Source of the DNA: Iamia sp963728655
GTDB lineage: Bacteria > Actinomycetota > Acidimicrobiia > Acidimicrobiales > Iamiaceae
DNA: 64,000 nucleotides
Direction of reading: 5' to 3'
NCBI GenBank assembly: GCA_963728655.1
Contig: CAVSLD010000002.1
Location: 496,001 to 560,000 of the forward strand
Below the pieces are notes generated by a model that saw only the letters and a program-made list of their open reading frames with translations, did not search any database and was not told the DNA's origin. The position numbers and the translations under genes are program-made. Positions 25,670-36,224 of the stretch are shown here, in pieces (within the stretch, counting starts at the first letter, position 1; each line of letters starts with the position of its first letter).

Positions 25670-26659
25670 TCAGTGGCCGGGGGCGGGCTGGAAGAGGTCG
25701 AAGCGGAAGCCCTGGTCGTCGACGCACTCGGCGTTGCCGCCCGAGGGGTACTGGTTGCGGGCCAGCACCTGGCCGCCCAGCTCCTCGACGCGGGCCGCGT
25801 AGGGCTCGATGGCGTCGACCCGGAAGGACAGGGTGACCGGGCCCCCCTCGGCCGGGCCCTCGCCCTGGAAGAAGCCCATGGGGAAGCGGGTGTTGGCGAT
25901 GTGGCCGCCACCGTCGACGGACCCGGGCTCGACCTCCCAGGCGAACAGGGCGCCGAAGAAGGCCCGGGCCCGCTCCAGGTCACCGGTGCGCATGGTGATG
26001 TAGCCGGGCTCGACGGGCCGGCGTCCGGTGACCTCGTAGGTGCGCACGTCGCCGAAGTCGCCGGGGTCGGCGGCGGCCGCGGCCTCGGCCCGGGCGGAGT
26101 CGATGGGCTGGTTGAGCATCCAGCGGTGCCCGAAGGGGTCGCGGACCAGGGCGTTGCGGTTGCCGTGGAACTGGTCGCTCGGCTCCCGCTCGGCCTCGGC
26201 CCCCTCCCGGACGGCGAGGGCGAAGGTGTGGTCGACGTCGACCACCTGGAGGTGGAGCGTCACGCTGGTGCCGCCGAAGTGCCGGGGCCCGTGCACCCCC
26301 GCCTCGGGGTACTCGTCGGCCAGCATGACCTGGGCCCCGCCGATGGTGATCTCGGCGTGGCCCACGCGGCCGTCGTCGCCCACGAAGCGGCTGGTCTCGA
26401 TGGCGCCCAGGACGTCGCGGTACCAGTCGAGGGCGGCGACGGCGTCGTGGACCGAGAGGTAGGGGGTCAGGGCGTGGGTCGTCGTGGGCTCGGTGGTGGT
26501 CACGGTGCCTCCTCGAAGGCTGATGGCGGGGACGTCGTCGGGGTCGGTCGGCTCGGGGGCCAGGGCCTCGGCGAGGCGCGCCCGCAGGTCGGCGGCGAAG
26601 GTCGGGTCGGGGGCGACCGGGGTGGCCGGCAGCCGCAGGGCGTCGAAGGGGTCAGCCAC
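25670..26659 (-). CDS. double VOC (glyoxalase/bleomycin-resistance fold) protein with ECF-linked N-terminus
   Basis: A 329-residue protein. Residues 1-50 (MADPFDALRLPATPVAPDPT then FAADLRARLAEAL) form a conserved-looking helical lead that I associate with VOC proteins encoded next to ECF sigma factors. Two vicinal-oxygen-chelate domains follow: about 63-185 (YLSVHDAVAALDWYRDVLGA, HFGGTSVTLHLQVVDVDHTF) and about 215-325 (GYITMRTGDLERARAFFGAL, ECVDDQGFRFDLFQP). GTG 26659 lies inside the sigma gene and overlaps it by 8 bases, so the two proteins are made together. The VOC part may bind a small ligand and the N-terminal helix may contact the sigma factor; this is inference. Confidence 0.8.
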   Translation of the reverse strand: MADPFDALRLPATPVAPDPTFAADLRARLAEALAPEPTDPDDVPAISLRGGTVTTTEPTTTHALTPYLSVHDAVAALDWYRDVLGAIETSRFVGDDGRVGHAEITIGGAQVMLADEYPEAGVHGPRHFGGTSVTLHLQVVDVDHTFALAVREGAEAEREPSDQFHGNRNALVRDPFGHRWMLNQPIDSARAEAAAAADPGDFGDVRTYEVTGRRPVEPGYITMRTGDLERARAFFGALFAWEVEPGSVDGGGHIANTRFPMGFFQGEGPAEGGPVTLSFRVDAIEPYAARVEELGGQVLARNQYPSGGNAECVDDQGFRFDLFQPAPGH

Positions 26660-27194
26660 GGTCGTCTCCCCCTTCCCCGGGGTGGTCGGGCAGGGCGGTG
26701 CGGAAGGCCCGGCGGGCCCGGACGAGCAGCGCCTCGGTGGCGTGCACGGTCCGGTCCAGGCTGCGGGCGACCTCGGGCACGCTGAGGCCGTCGAGGTACC
26801 GGAGGGTCAGGGCGGCGCGGTGGTGGGCCCCGAGGCCGGCCAGCACCTCGCGGGCGGCGACCGCGTCGAGGTGGGCGTCCCACGGGTCGTCGTCGGCCGG
26901 TCCGGGCTCGGCCGCCACCCGGTGGAGGCGGCGCTCCTCGCGGGCGGTGCGCCGCCAGTGGTCGACCAGCTTGTGGCGGGCCACGCCGATCAGCCAGGCC
27001 ACCGAGAGGTCGGGCACGGTGCCGCGCTGCACCGCGTCGACGGCGGCGAGGAAGACCTCGGAGGTGACGTCCTCGGCCTCGGCCCGTCCGCCGCACCGGG
27101 GCAGCAGGTAGCCGTAGACCTCGGGCAGGGCGCGGTCGTACAGCGCGAGCAGGGCCTCGCCCTGGTCGTCTGCTGCCACCTGTGCCGGTCCCAC
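26652..27194 (-). CDS. ECF-type RNA polymerase sigma factor
   Basis: A 180-residue sigma-70 family protein with regions 2 and 4 only. Region 2 includes RALPEVYGYLLPRCG, EAEDVTSEVFLAAVDAV and the -10-recognition segment VARHKLVDHWRR. Region 4 has LTLRYLDGLSVPEVARSLDR and EALLVRARRAFRTAL. The start GTG 27194 is the first in-frame start; GGGGCGG just upstream could act as a Shine-Dalgarno. The downstream VOC gene overlaps its last codons, and no zinc-binding anti-sigma gene is present. The VOC protein's N-terminal helix is the only nearby candidate regulator. Confidence 0.9.
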   Translation of the reverse strand: MGPAQVAADDQGEALLALYDRALPEVYGYLLPRCGGRAEAEDVTSEVFLAAVDAVQRGTVPDLSVAWLIGVARHKLVDHWRRTAREERRLHRVAAEPGPADDDPWDAHLDAVAAREVLAGLGAHHRAALTLRYLDGLSVPEVARSLDRTVHATEALLVRARRAFRTALPDHPGEGGDDRG

Positions 27195-27289
27195 GTCCGC
27201 CCCATCGTCGCGGACGCCCGGGCTCCGACACCCCGATCCGCGGAGATCCGGGCGAGGGGGCGGCGGGTGGACACGGTCGGCGGACCGGC

Positions 27290-27322
27290 GGGGACAGAGT
27301 GTGCCTGGCACACTCTGTCCCC
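27290..27322. repeat. 33-bp perfect palindrome with GTGCCWGGCAC core
   Basis: Arms GGGGACAGAGTGTGCC (27290-27305) and GGCACACTCTGTCCCC (27307-27322) flank a single T. The inner GTGCC-n-GGCAC is shared with the palindrome at 13726, with different outer arms. This suggests a dispersed REP-like family with a fixed core. It lies in the divergent gap between the sigma factor and the acyl-CoA synthetase, 75 bases before the latter. Confidence 0.9.
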
Positions 27323-27383
27323 TCGGAGGGGCGGGGGGCACGCGCAGGGTGACCGTCGCCACACGAGGGGGCGGGCGCGTCGC

Positions 27384-27389
27384 TACCGT
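27384..27389 (+). promoter_or_regulatory. -10 element for acyl-CoA synthetase, leaderless spacing
   Basis: TACCGT ends 7 bases before ATG 27397. Confidence 0.5.
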
Positions 27390-27396
27390 GGCGGCC

Positions 27397-28926
27397 ATGA
27401 AGGTCCCCCTCACCGTCCGCGACTTCCTCGACCGCGGCGAGGTCGTGTACCCGGACCGGGTCGCCGTCGTCGACGAGCCCGACCAGCCGGCTCCCTCGCT
27501 GGGCGAGCTCACCTACCGCGACCTGGCCGCCCGGGCCCGGGCCCAGGCCGCCGGCCTCGACCGCATGGGCATCGCCGCCGGGGAGCGGGTGGCGATCGTG
27601 TCGCAGAACGCGGCCCGCCTGCTGGCCGGCTTCTGGGGTGTGTCGGGGTGGGGTCGCATCTACGTCCCGGTGAACTTCCGCCTGGCGCGCGACGAGATCG
27701 CCTACATCGTCGAGCACAGCGGCGCCTCGGCGCTCCTGTTCGACCCCGAGGTGGCCGACGTGGTCGCCTCGGTCGACGCCAAGGTCAAGGTCGAGCTGGG
27801 CGCGGGCGACGACGAGCTGCTGGCGTGGGACGCGGAGCCCGAGCCCTGGACGCCCGACGAGGACGCCACCGCGGTCATCAACTACACCTCCGGCACCACC
27901 GCCCGGCCCAAGGGCGTGCAGCAGACCCACCGCAGCCTGTGGCTCAACGCCACCGTGTTCGGCTGGCAGGCCGGGATCTGCGACCGCGACGTCTACCTGC
28001 ACACCCTGCCCATGTTCCACTGCAACGGCTGGGGCATGCCCTTCGCCACCGCCGGCATGGGCGTCACCCAGGTCGTGCAGCGCAAGGTCGACGGGGCGGA
28101 GATCCTGCGCCGGGTCGACCGCCACGGCGTCACCGTCATGTGCGGGGCACCCGCCGTGGTCAACGCCATCCTCGACGCCGCCGCCGACCTCGACGAGGTG
28201 CCCGGCGCCGGGCGCACGCGCATCGTGGTGGCCGGGGCGCCGCCGCCCACCAGGACCATCGAGCGGGTGGAGACCGACCTGGGCTGGGAGCTCATCCAGA
28301 TCTACGGCCTCACCGAGACCGCGCCGCTGCTCACCATGAACCGCACCCGCTCCGAGTGGGACGACCTCGACCCCGCCGGGCGGGCCTCCCGCCTGGTGCG
28401 CCAGGGGGCCCCCGCCCTGGGCGTGACGATGGGCGTCACCGACAGCGGCGAGCTGACGACCCGCACCAACCACGTGATGGACGGCTACTGGGAGCAGCCC
28501 GACGCCACCGCCGCAGCGATCGTCGACGGCTGGTTCCACACCGGCGACGGCGGCGTGCTCGACGACGACGGCTACACGGTGATCTCGGACCGCAAGAAGG
28601 ACGTGATCATCTCCGGCGGCGAGAACGTCTCGTCCATCGAGGTGGAGGACGCCCTCTTCAGCCACCCGGCGGTGGCCGAGGTGGCGGTGATCGGCGTGCC
28701 CGACGAGCGGTGGGGTGAGCTGGTGCTGGGCCTGGTCGTCCTGGCCGAGGGATCCGAGGCGACCGAGGACGAGCTGCGCGACCACTGTCGGGGCAAGCTG
28801 GCCGGCTACAAGATCCCCAAGCGCATCGAGCTGCGCAGCGAGCTGGCCCGCACCGCCACCGGCAAGCTGCAGAAGTTCAAGCTGCGCCAGCCCTACTGGG
28901 AGGGCCAGGAGCGCCAGGTCAACTAG
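27397..28926 (+). CDS. AMP-dependent acyl-CoA synthetase/ligase
   Basis: A 509-residue ANL-superfamily enzyme that activates a carboxylic acid to its acyl-CoA via an acyl-AMP. The P-loop is YTSGTTARPKG (163-173). A5-type IYGLTETAP, the WFHTGDGGVLDDDGY hinge region, DRKKDVIISGGENVSS and the C-terminal catalytic lysine in RTATGKLQKF are all present. Length and motifs fit the FadD/DitJ-like medium- to long-chain group; the acid cannot be named. The convergent downstream gene is a membrane protein. Probably transcribed alone from TACCGT at 27384. Confidence 0.92.
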   Translation: MKVPLTVRDFLDRGEVVYPDRVAVVDEPDQPAPSLGELTYRDLAARARAQAAGLDRMGIAAGERVAIVSQNAARLLAGFWGVSGWGRIYVPVNFRLARDEIAYIVEHSGASALLFDPEVADVVASVDAKVKVELGAGDDELLAWDAEPEPWTPDEDATAVINYTSGTTARPKGVQQTHRSLWLNATVFGWQAGICDRDVYLHTLPMFHCNGWGMPFATAGMGVTQVVQRKVDGAEILRRVDRHGVTVMCGAPAVVNAILDAAADLDEVPGAGRTRIVVAGAPPPTRTIERVETDLGWELIQIYGLTETAPLLTMNRTRSEWDDLDPAGRASRLVRQGAPALGVTMGVTDSGELTTRTNHVMDGYWEQPDATAAAIVDGWFHTGDGGVLDDDGYTVISDRKKDVIISGGENVSSIEVEDALFSHPAVAEVAVIGVPDERWGELVLGLVVLAEGSEATEDELRDHCRGKLAGYKIPKRIELRSELARTATGKLQKFKLRQPYWEGQERQVN

Positions 28927-28936
28927 TCCGGCCCGC

Positions 28937-30760
28937 TCAGCCCGGGGTGCGGACGGGGTCGAGGTCGAGCCGCGCCTCGATGCGGTCCTCGCCCCACAGG
29001 AGCTCGTCGGGGTCGAGGCGGGCCGAGGTGAGCGCCTCCCCGCGGGTGTCGGGCAGCTCGCCCAACCCGGAGGCCAGCACCACCTCCACCTCGCCCGCCG
29101 CCGGCGGGCGGGAACGCTCGTCGCCGTAGCCCACGCCCTGGCTGGGCGCGACCCGCACCTCCCAGCCCCGCTCCTCCAGCCCCAGGGCGACGGCGGGGGC
29201 GGCCGAGATGAGCGAGATGAGCCCGGCGGCGCCGACCCGGACGGGCCGATCGGGGGGGAGGCGGTCCTCGAGGACGTCGAGGGTGTCGCGCTCGAAGGCG
29301 AAGATGGCCTCGTCGCGCCGCACCTCGCCGCCGCCGTCGTGGGTCGCGGTGGCCAGCACGGTGCCCGCCACCACCACCAGGGCGGTGGCGACCGCCGCGG
29401 GGCGCAGCCACCCCGGGGCGGGTCCGCGCCCACGGGCACGAGCCAGCCCGACGGCCGCCCAGGCGACCGTGCCCCAGCCGGCCACGGCCGCCACCCACGC
29501 CCACCGGAAGAAGTTGATGCGGCTGGCCTCGAGGGTGTCGGGCACGTTGGCCGCGGTCAGGATCCCGCCGACGGTGACCACGACCGCAGTGGCCGCCAGG
29601 GCCAGGCGGGCTCCGCCGTCGGGACGGTCCCGGCGGCGCAGGATCGCGACCACGACCGCAGCCAGCACCAGGGCCACGCCGAGCACCACCTGGACCCGCT
29701 CGGTGCGGGTCATGCTGTCCATGAGGTCGAGGGCGGCCCGGTCGTCGTCGGCCAGGAACCGGGTGACGAGGATCGGGGGGGCCGACAGGGTCCGGCCCCC
29801 CACCCGGAGGCCGCGGGCCAGGCCGAGGGTGGGTCGGTCCGAGTGGCTCCCCAGCTCGACCAGCTTCCCGAGGTTCCCCGACCCGGCGACCTGGTCGGCC
29901 AGCGGGGCGGCCCAGCAGGCCAGGCCCACGGCCACCGCGGCCGCTCCCCAGCGGACGGCGGCGGCCACCTCGCCGGCCCGGTCCCGGTGCACCACCGTGG
30001 TGGCGACCGCCCCGGCGACGCCCCACGCCGCCACCAGGCCGGCGATGCCGAAGATGGCCAGGTGCTGCTGGATGGTGAAGGACCACACCAGCACGGCGAC
30101 CGGCCACAGCCGACGGTCCCCGCACCACAGGGCCCAGGCCAGGGCGGTGCCGGCGAGCAGTGGGAAGCCCCCCACGTTGGAGCTGAGCGGGTCCGAGAGC
30201 ACCGACAGCCCCGCCGACCACATCACGCCGGCCAGCAGGACGGTGGCCGCCAGCCCGGCCCAGGGGCCGGCCCGGCGCAGGGCCACCCACGCGGTGAGCA
30301 GCACCGAGGCCCCGGCGAGGGCGCCGGCGGTGAGCAGGGTGCCGACGGTCGATCCCAGGACGCGCACGGGCAGGGCCAGGAGGTGGAACTCGATGGCGCC
30401 GGGGTGGCGGACGACCAGGTCGCCCGTGTAGCGGGCCGAGGTCGACGGCTGGCCCACCAGCGGCGGGTCGGTGGTGAGGGTGTCGCGGGCCTGGAGGACG
30501 ATCAGGGCGTCGTCGTTGCTGGGCAGCCACCCGTCGGCGAGGGCCCGGCCCACACTGGCGCCCACCGGCACCAGCAGGAGGAGCCCGCACAGGGCCGCGA
30601 CGAGCCGGCCCCGACGGTCGAGGTCGCGCAGGCGGTGCGGTGCCCTCTCCGCAGGCCTGGTCGGGTGCGAGGTCCCGCCGTCGGAGGAGGCGTCCGCGCC
30701 CGGCGCGGTCGGGTCGTCGGGGCGGACCGCGCCGCCGGCGGTCGGGGCCGGCCCCGTCAC
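28937..30760 (-). CDS. polytopic membrane protein, GT-C glycosyltransferase-like
   Basis: A 607-residue protein. A proline/serine-rich cytoplasmic N-terminus (about 1-48) precedes about ten membrane helices and a C-terminal extracytoplasmic domain of roughly 150 residues. The first outer loop holds SNDDALIVLQARDTL and VRHPGAIEFHLLALPVRVLG, matching the acidic-pair and H-PG-x-x-F/L pattern of GT-C enzymes that use polyprenyl-phosphate sugars. A wall-glycan or glycolipid role is thus likely but unproven. GTG 30760 lies one base after the stop of the upstream serine-hydrolase gene, so it is co-transcribed with it. Confidence 0.7.
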   Translation of the reverse strand: MTGPAPTAGGAVRPDDPTAPGADASSDGGTSHPTRPAERAPHRLRDLDRRGRLVAALCGLLLLVPVGASVGRALADGWLPSNDDALIVLQARDTLTTDPPLVGQPSTSARYTGDLVVRHPGAIEFHLLALPVRVLGSTVGTLLTAGALAGASVLLTAWVALRRAGPWAGLAATVLLAGVMWSAGLSVLSDPLSSNVGGFPLLAGTALAWALWCGDRRLWPVAVLVWSFTIQQHLAIFGIAGLVAAWGVAGAVATTVVHRDRAGEVAAAVRWGAAAVAVGLACWAAPLADQVAGSGNLGKLVELGSHSDRPTLGLARGLRVGGRTLSAPPILVTRFLADDDRAALDLMDSMTRTERVQVVLGVALVLAAVVVAILRRRDRPDGGARLALAATAVVVTVGGILTAANVPDTLEASRINFFRWAWVAAVAGWGTVAWAAVGLARARGRGPAPGWLRPAAVATALVVVAGTVLATATHDGGGEVRRDEAIFAFERDTLDVLEDRLPPDRPVRVGAAGLISLISAAPAVALGLEERGWEVRVAPSQGVGYGDERSRPPAAGEVEVVLASGLGELPDTRGEALTSARLDPDELLWGEDRIEARLDLDPVRTPG

Positions 30761-30761
30761 G

Positions 30762-31865
30762 TCAGGGTGCGAGGACGGGGAACGGGTCGACCACGGCGGC
30801 GAGGCGGCGGTTGAGCGCGGCCTTGTCCTCGGCCGGGGTCTTCCCCTGGCGGAACACCACCAGGTCGCGGTCGGGCACCATGATCAGGCGCTGGCCCTCG
30901 AACCCGTGGGCCATGAAGGTGCCGTCGCCGGCGTCGGGCCGGGCCCACCAGTGGGCGCCGTGCACGATGTCCTCGTCGGGCGAGCGGGGGGTGCGCCCGT
31001 GGTCGACCCAGTCGGACGGCACCACCTCGGTGCCGTCCCAGGTGCCGCCCCGCAGGACGAGGAGGCCGAGGCGCAGCCAGTCGCGGGTGGTCATGTCGAC
31101 GTAGGAGGAGGCGACCCACAGGCCGGTGCCGTCGGTGCCGAAGACCGCCGAGGTGATGCCGATGGGGTCGAGGACGGCGCGCCGCACCCAGGCCCCGAGG
31201 TCGTGACCCTCGTCGCCCAGGGCCCGGCGGAGGGCCCCGGCGACGATGTTCGAGGTGCCCGAGGAGTAGGAGTAGGCCTCCGGGGAGCCCGGCGCGTGCT
31301 CCAGCGGCTTGTCCGCCGCGTAGTGCGCCATGTCGCCGGCCCCGTCGCCGTAGAGCATGGTGACCACGTCGGGCAGGGCGTCGTCGGCGAAGCCCTCGTA
31401 GACCTCGGTCCACTCCAGACCGGGACGCATGGTGAGCAGGTCGTCCCAGGTGATGGGGCTGCGGGGGTCGCCGTCGTCGCCCCACTCGGGCACCGGCGCG
31501 GGGTCGGCCGGGTCGAGCACGCCGCGGGCCCGGGCCACGCCCACGCCGAGGTGGAGCAGGCTCTTGGCCATCGACCACGACCCCAGGGCGTCGTCGGGTC
31601 CGATGGGGCCGGGCTGCACGCCGGCCAGCTCGGCCAGCGGACCCATCTGGCGCTCGCCGTAGCGCTCGGCCACCAGCCGCCCGCGGTGCACCACGGCCAC
31701 CGCGTTGGTGTGGCCGACCGCCGGGTCGGCGTCGGGGCCGAGGAGGGCGTCGAGCGCGGCTCCCAGGCCGTCGGCCACCTCCGGCGGGGGCTCGGCCTCG
31801 GGCCACGCGGTGGTGGGCCAGGGCGTCCCCTCGGGCTGGGGGGGCAGGGCGTGCAGGTCGGCCAC
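30762..31865 (-). CDS. serine hydrolase (beta-lactamase/class C, esterase-like)
   Basis: A 367-residue penicillin-binding-protein-fold hydrolase. SMAK (Ser98, Lys101) is the nucleophile motif, YSYSSGTSN provides the tyrosine motif, and HGFEGQRLIMVP lies where the third (HxG) motif is expected. No signal peptide is visible, so it is probably cytoplasmic and more likely an esterase or amidase than a beta-lactamase. GTG 31865 is preceded by TACGCT (31872-31877) with a 6-base gap. First gene of a two-gene unit with the GT-C-like membrane protein. Divergent from the ABC-F gene. Confidence 0.87.
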   Translation of the reverse strand: MADLHALPPQPEGTPWPTTAWPEAEPPPEVADGLGAALDALLGPDADPAVGHTNAVAVVHRGRLVAERYGERQMGPLAELAGVQPGPIGPDDALGSWSMAKSLLHLGVGVARARGVLDPADPAPVPEWGDDGDPRSPITWDDLLTMRPGLEWTEVYEGFADDALPDVVTMLYGDGAGDMAHYAADKPLEHAPGSPEAYSYSSGTSNIVAGALRRALGDEGHDLGAWVRRAVLDPIGITSAVFGTDGTGLWVASSYVDMTTRDWLRLGLLVLRGGTWDGTEVVPSDWVDHGRTPRSPDEDIVHGAHWWARPDAGDGTFMAHGFEGQRLIMVPDRDLVVFRQGKTPAEDKAALNRRLAAVVDPFPVLAP

Positions 31866-31922
31866 GGCGGGAGCGTACCGATCGCGGTTGGTGCGGACGG
31901 GCTCGCCTGGCAGCATCGACGG

Positions 31923-33530
31923 GTGCTGACCGTGCGTGACCTCAGGGTCGAGGTGGGGGGTGTCGTCCTCCTCGACGGCGTCGGGTTCACCGTGCGCGCC
32001 GGTGACAAGGTCGGTCTGGTGGGCCGCAACGGTGCGGGCAAGACCACGATGCTCAAGGTCCTGGGGGCCGACGAGGCCCCGGCCCACGGCCAGGTCCGTC
32101 GCGAGGGCGGCGCCGGCTACCTCCCGCAGGACCCGCGCCTCGACGACACCGCGGCGGCCCGCACCGGCCTCGAGCACGTCCTCTCCGGGCGGGGGTTCGA
32201 CGAGGCCGTGGTCCGCATGGAGAAGCTGCGGGTGGCGATGGAGGAGGACCCCTCCCCCCGCGCCGTCGACCGCTACTCCCGGGCCGAGGAGCGCTTCCGG
32301 CTGGAGGGCGGCTACCAGGCCGACAGCGACGTGCGCCGCCTGGCGTCGGGCCTGGGTCTGGCCGACGACCGCCTCGACCTCCCCGTCTCCGCCCTGTCGG
32401 GCGGCGAGCGGCGCCGGGTCGAGCTGGCCCGCATCCTCTTCGCCGGCAGCGACCTGCTGCTGCTCGACGAGCCGACGAACCACCTCGACTCCGACGCCAA
32501 GGAGTGGCTGCTCGAGTACATGCGCCGCTACCGGGGCGGCCTGCTCGTGATCAGCCACGACCTCGACCTGCTCGACGAGGCCATCACCCGGGTCATCCAC
32601 CTCGACCGGGGTGGCCACGACGACACCGGCACCATGTACGAGTACAAGGGCACCTACTCCCAGTACCTCCGCCAGCGCGAGGCCGACGAGGAGCGTCGGC
32701 GCAAGGAGGCCGCCGGGCGGGCCAAGGAGGTCGAGCGCCTCCAGGGCGTGGTCGACCGCTTCGGGGCCAAGGCCACCAAGGCCACCATGGCCCACAGCAT
32801 CGAGAAGCGGATCGCCCGCATCGAGGCCCAGGGCACCGAGGGCCCGCGCCAGGCCCGCCAGGCCAGGGTGCGCTTCCCGGACCCGCCCCACGCCGGGCGC
32901 ACCGTCCTCGAGGTGGACGACCTGTCGGTCACCTACGGCGACAACCACGTGTTCGCCGACGTCACCTTCTCCATGGGTCGGGGCGAGCGCATGCTCGTCA
33001 TGGGCTTCAACGGGGCGGGCAAGACGAGCCTGCTGCGCACCGTCGCCTCCGTGCAGGAGCCCACGACCGGCACCGTCCACCCGGGCCGCGACGTGGTCAT
33101 CGGGTACTACGCCCAGGAGCACGAGGGCCTCGACCCCCACCGGTCCCTCCTCGACCAGCTGCGCGACGCGGCCACCGGCCAGTCCGAGTCCGAGCTGCGG
33201 GCCCTGCTGGGCATGTTCGGCCTCACCGGCGACAAGGTCTTCCAGGAGGCGGGCACGCTCTCCGGCGGGGAGAAGACCAAGCTGGCCCTCACCCAGCTGG
33301 TGGCCGGGCGCCACAACCTGCTGCTGCTCGACGAGCCCACCAACAACCTCGACCCGAGCTCCCGCGAGGCGGTGGCCGAGTCGCTGGCCGAGTGGCCCGG
33401 CAGCATCGTGCTGGTGAGCCACGACCCCGACTTCGTCCGGGCCCTGCGCCCCGACCGGGTGCTGCTCATGCCCGACGGCAACGTCGACCACTGGTCCGAC
33501 GACATGCTCGACATGGTCGCCCTGGCCTAG
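31923..33530 (+). CDS. ABC-F family ATPase (ribosome-associated type)
   Basis: A 535-residue protein with two ABC cassettes and no membrane domain. Cassette 1 has Walker A GRNGAGKTT (34-42), signature LSGGERRRVELAR and Walker B LLLLDEPTNHLD. A charged interdomain linker (READEERRRKEAAGRAKE) follows. Cassette 2 has GFNGAGKTS, LSGGEKTKLALTQL and LLLLDEPTNNLD. ABC-F proteins act on the ribosome to relieve stalling, and some confer antibiotic protection; the short linker favours a housekeeping (EttA/Uup-like) role. GTG 31923 has CAGCAT 6 bases upstream. The frame continues open upstream but without coding character. Confidence 0.93.
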   Translation: MLTVRDLRVEVGGVVLLDGVGFTVRAGDKVGLVGRNGAGKTTMLKVLGADEAPAHGQVRREGGAGYLPQDPRLDDTAAARTGLEHVLSGRGFDEAVVRMEKLRVAMEEDPSPRAVDRYSRAEERFRLEGGYQADSDVRRLASGLGLADDRLDLPVSALSGGERRRVELARILFAGSDLLLLDEPTNHLDSDAKEWLLEYMRRYRGGLLVISHDLDLLDEAITRVIHLDRGGHDDTGTMYEYKGTYSQYLRQREADEERRRKEAAGRAKEVERLQGVVDRFGAKATKATMAHSIEKRIARIEAQGTEGPRQARQARVRFPDPPHAGRTVLEVDDLSVTYGDNHVFADVTFSMGRGERMLVMGFNGAGKTSLLRTVASVQEPTTGTVHPGRDVVIGYYAQEHEGLDPHRSLLDQLRDAATGQSESELRALLGMFGLTGDKVFQEAGTLSGGEKTKLALTQLVAGRHNLLLLDEPTNNLDPSSREAVAESLAEWPGSIVLVSHDPDFVRALRPDRVLLMPDGNVDHWSDDMLDMVALA

Positions 33531-33550
33531 GTCCACGCCCGGCAGCGGTC

Positions 33551-33690
33551 ACCGCTCCTGGGTACCGGTGACCGGGAAGATCGGCGAGTCCCGTACCGAG
33601 GACCGGTCATGGTGCGGGGCCCGTCGCCTCTGGGTACCGGTGACCGGGGAGATCGGGCGACTCTCGTACCGAGAACGGTCGCGGGCCCGG
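33551..33690. repeat. tandem dyad repeat, two copies, 72-bp period (family C)
   Basis: GGGTACCGGTGACCGGG-like units start at 33560 and 33632. The first dyad pairs ACCGCTCCTGGGTAC (33551-33565) with GTACCGAGGACCGGT (33593-33607), 13 of 15 positions complementary. The second is weaker, with GTACCGAGAACGGT as its right arm. It fills most of the gap between the ABC-F and kinase genes. Confidence 0.75.
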
Positions 33691-33714
33691 TGGGGATGGG
33701 TCAGGCTGGGCGGC

Positions 33715-34505
33715 GTGAGCGACGCCGCCGACCCGACCACCCCCCAGCCGGAGCGGCCCGCCCCCGAGCTGGCCGACGCCCCGCTCGACCCCTCCGAGCT
33801 GGGCCCGCTGCTGGCCCGGGGGCGCGACGCCGAGGTGTTCGCGGTCGGGACCGACCGGGTGGCGCGGCGCCTGCCCACGCCCCGGGACCTGACGGTCGAG
33901 GCCGCGGTCATGGAGCACGCCCGCCGCGCCGGCTACCCGGTGCCCCGGGTCTGGCGGGTGGCCCCGGGGGAGATGGTGCTCGAGCGGGTCGAGGGGCCGA
34001 CCATGCTCGACGACCTGGGCACCCACCCGTGGCGGGTCGACCGCCACGCCCGGACCCTCGCCCGGCTCCACCGCGAGCTCCACGCCCTCGCCGCCCCGCC
34101 CGACCTCCCGGCCCACCCGTGGCCCGGCGACGCCCTGCTCCACCTCGACCTCCACCCGGCCAACGTCATCCTCGCGCCCGAGGGGCCGGTGGTCATCGAC
34201 TGGACCAACGCCAAGCGGGGCGGGGCGGGGGCCGACCTGGCCGAGGTGTGGATGATCGTCGCCGCCCTCGGGCGCGAGACCAGCGCCGACGGGCTGGCCG
34301 ACCGCCTGCGGGAGGCGGTGGTCGGTCGGGTCGAGGGTCGCATCCGCGCCCGCCTGCTGACCGGCTTCCTGACAGGGGACGCTCGCGAGCAGGCGCGGGA
34401 GGCGCTGGCCACCACCGCCCGGGTCCGGCTGGGCGACCGCAACCTGAGCCCGACCGAGGCCGACGCGATCCGCGCCCTCGTCCGCCGGGAGACCGGCGAG
34501 GACGT

Positions 34506-34509
<4 letters not shown>
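33715..34509 (+). CDS. aminoglycoside-phosphotransferase-fold kinase
   Basis: A 264-residue small-molecule kinase of the APH/choline-kinase fold. The catalytic loop LLHLDLHPANVIL and the metal-binding VVIDWTNAKRGG are clear; the N-lobe is short, with a nucleotide-contact strand near EVFAVGTDRVARRL. Such enzymes phosphorylate aminoglycosides, choline, homoserine or sugars, and nothing here points to resistance. The start is GTG 33715. The final stop codon overlaps that of the convergent fumarase gene by four bases (34506-34509). Confidence 0.83.
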
Positions 34510-36161
<1,652 letters not shown>

Positions 36162-36224
36162 CGGGGGTGACGGTAGTGAGCGCCGGGTGCGTGGGCCGCA
36201 CGGGGGAGGGGTAGCACCGAGGTC

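Noticed and set aside
31923..33530. Antibiotic-protection ABC-F protein
   Set aside because: The inter-cassette linker is short, more like housekeeping EttA/Uup-type proteins, and nothing else in the region suggests resistance.
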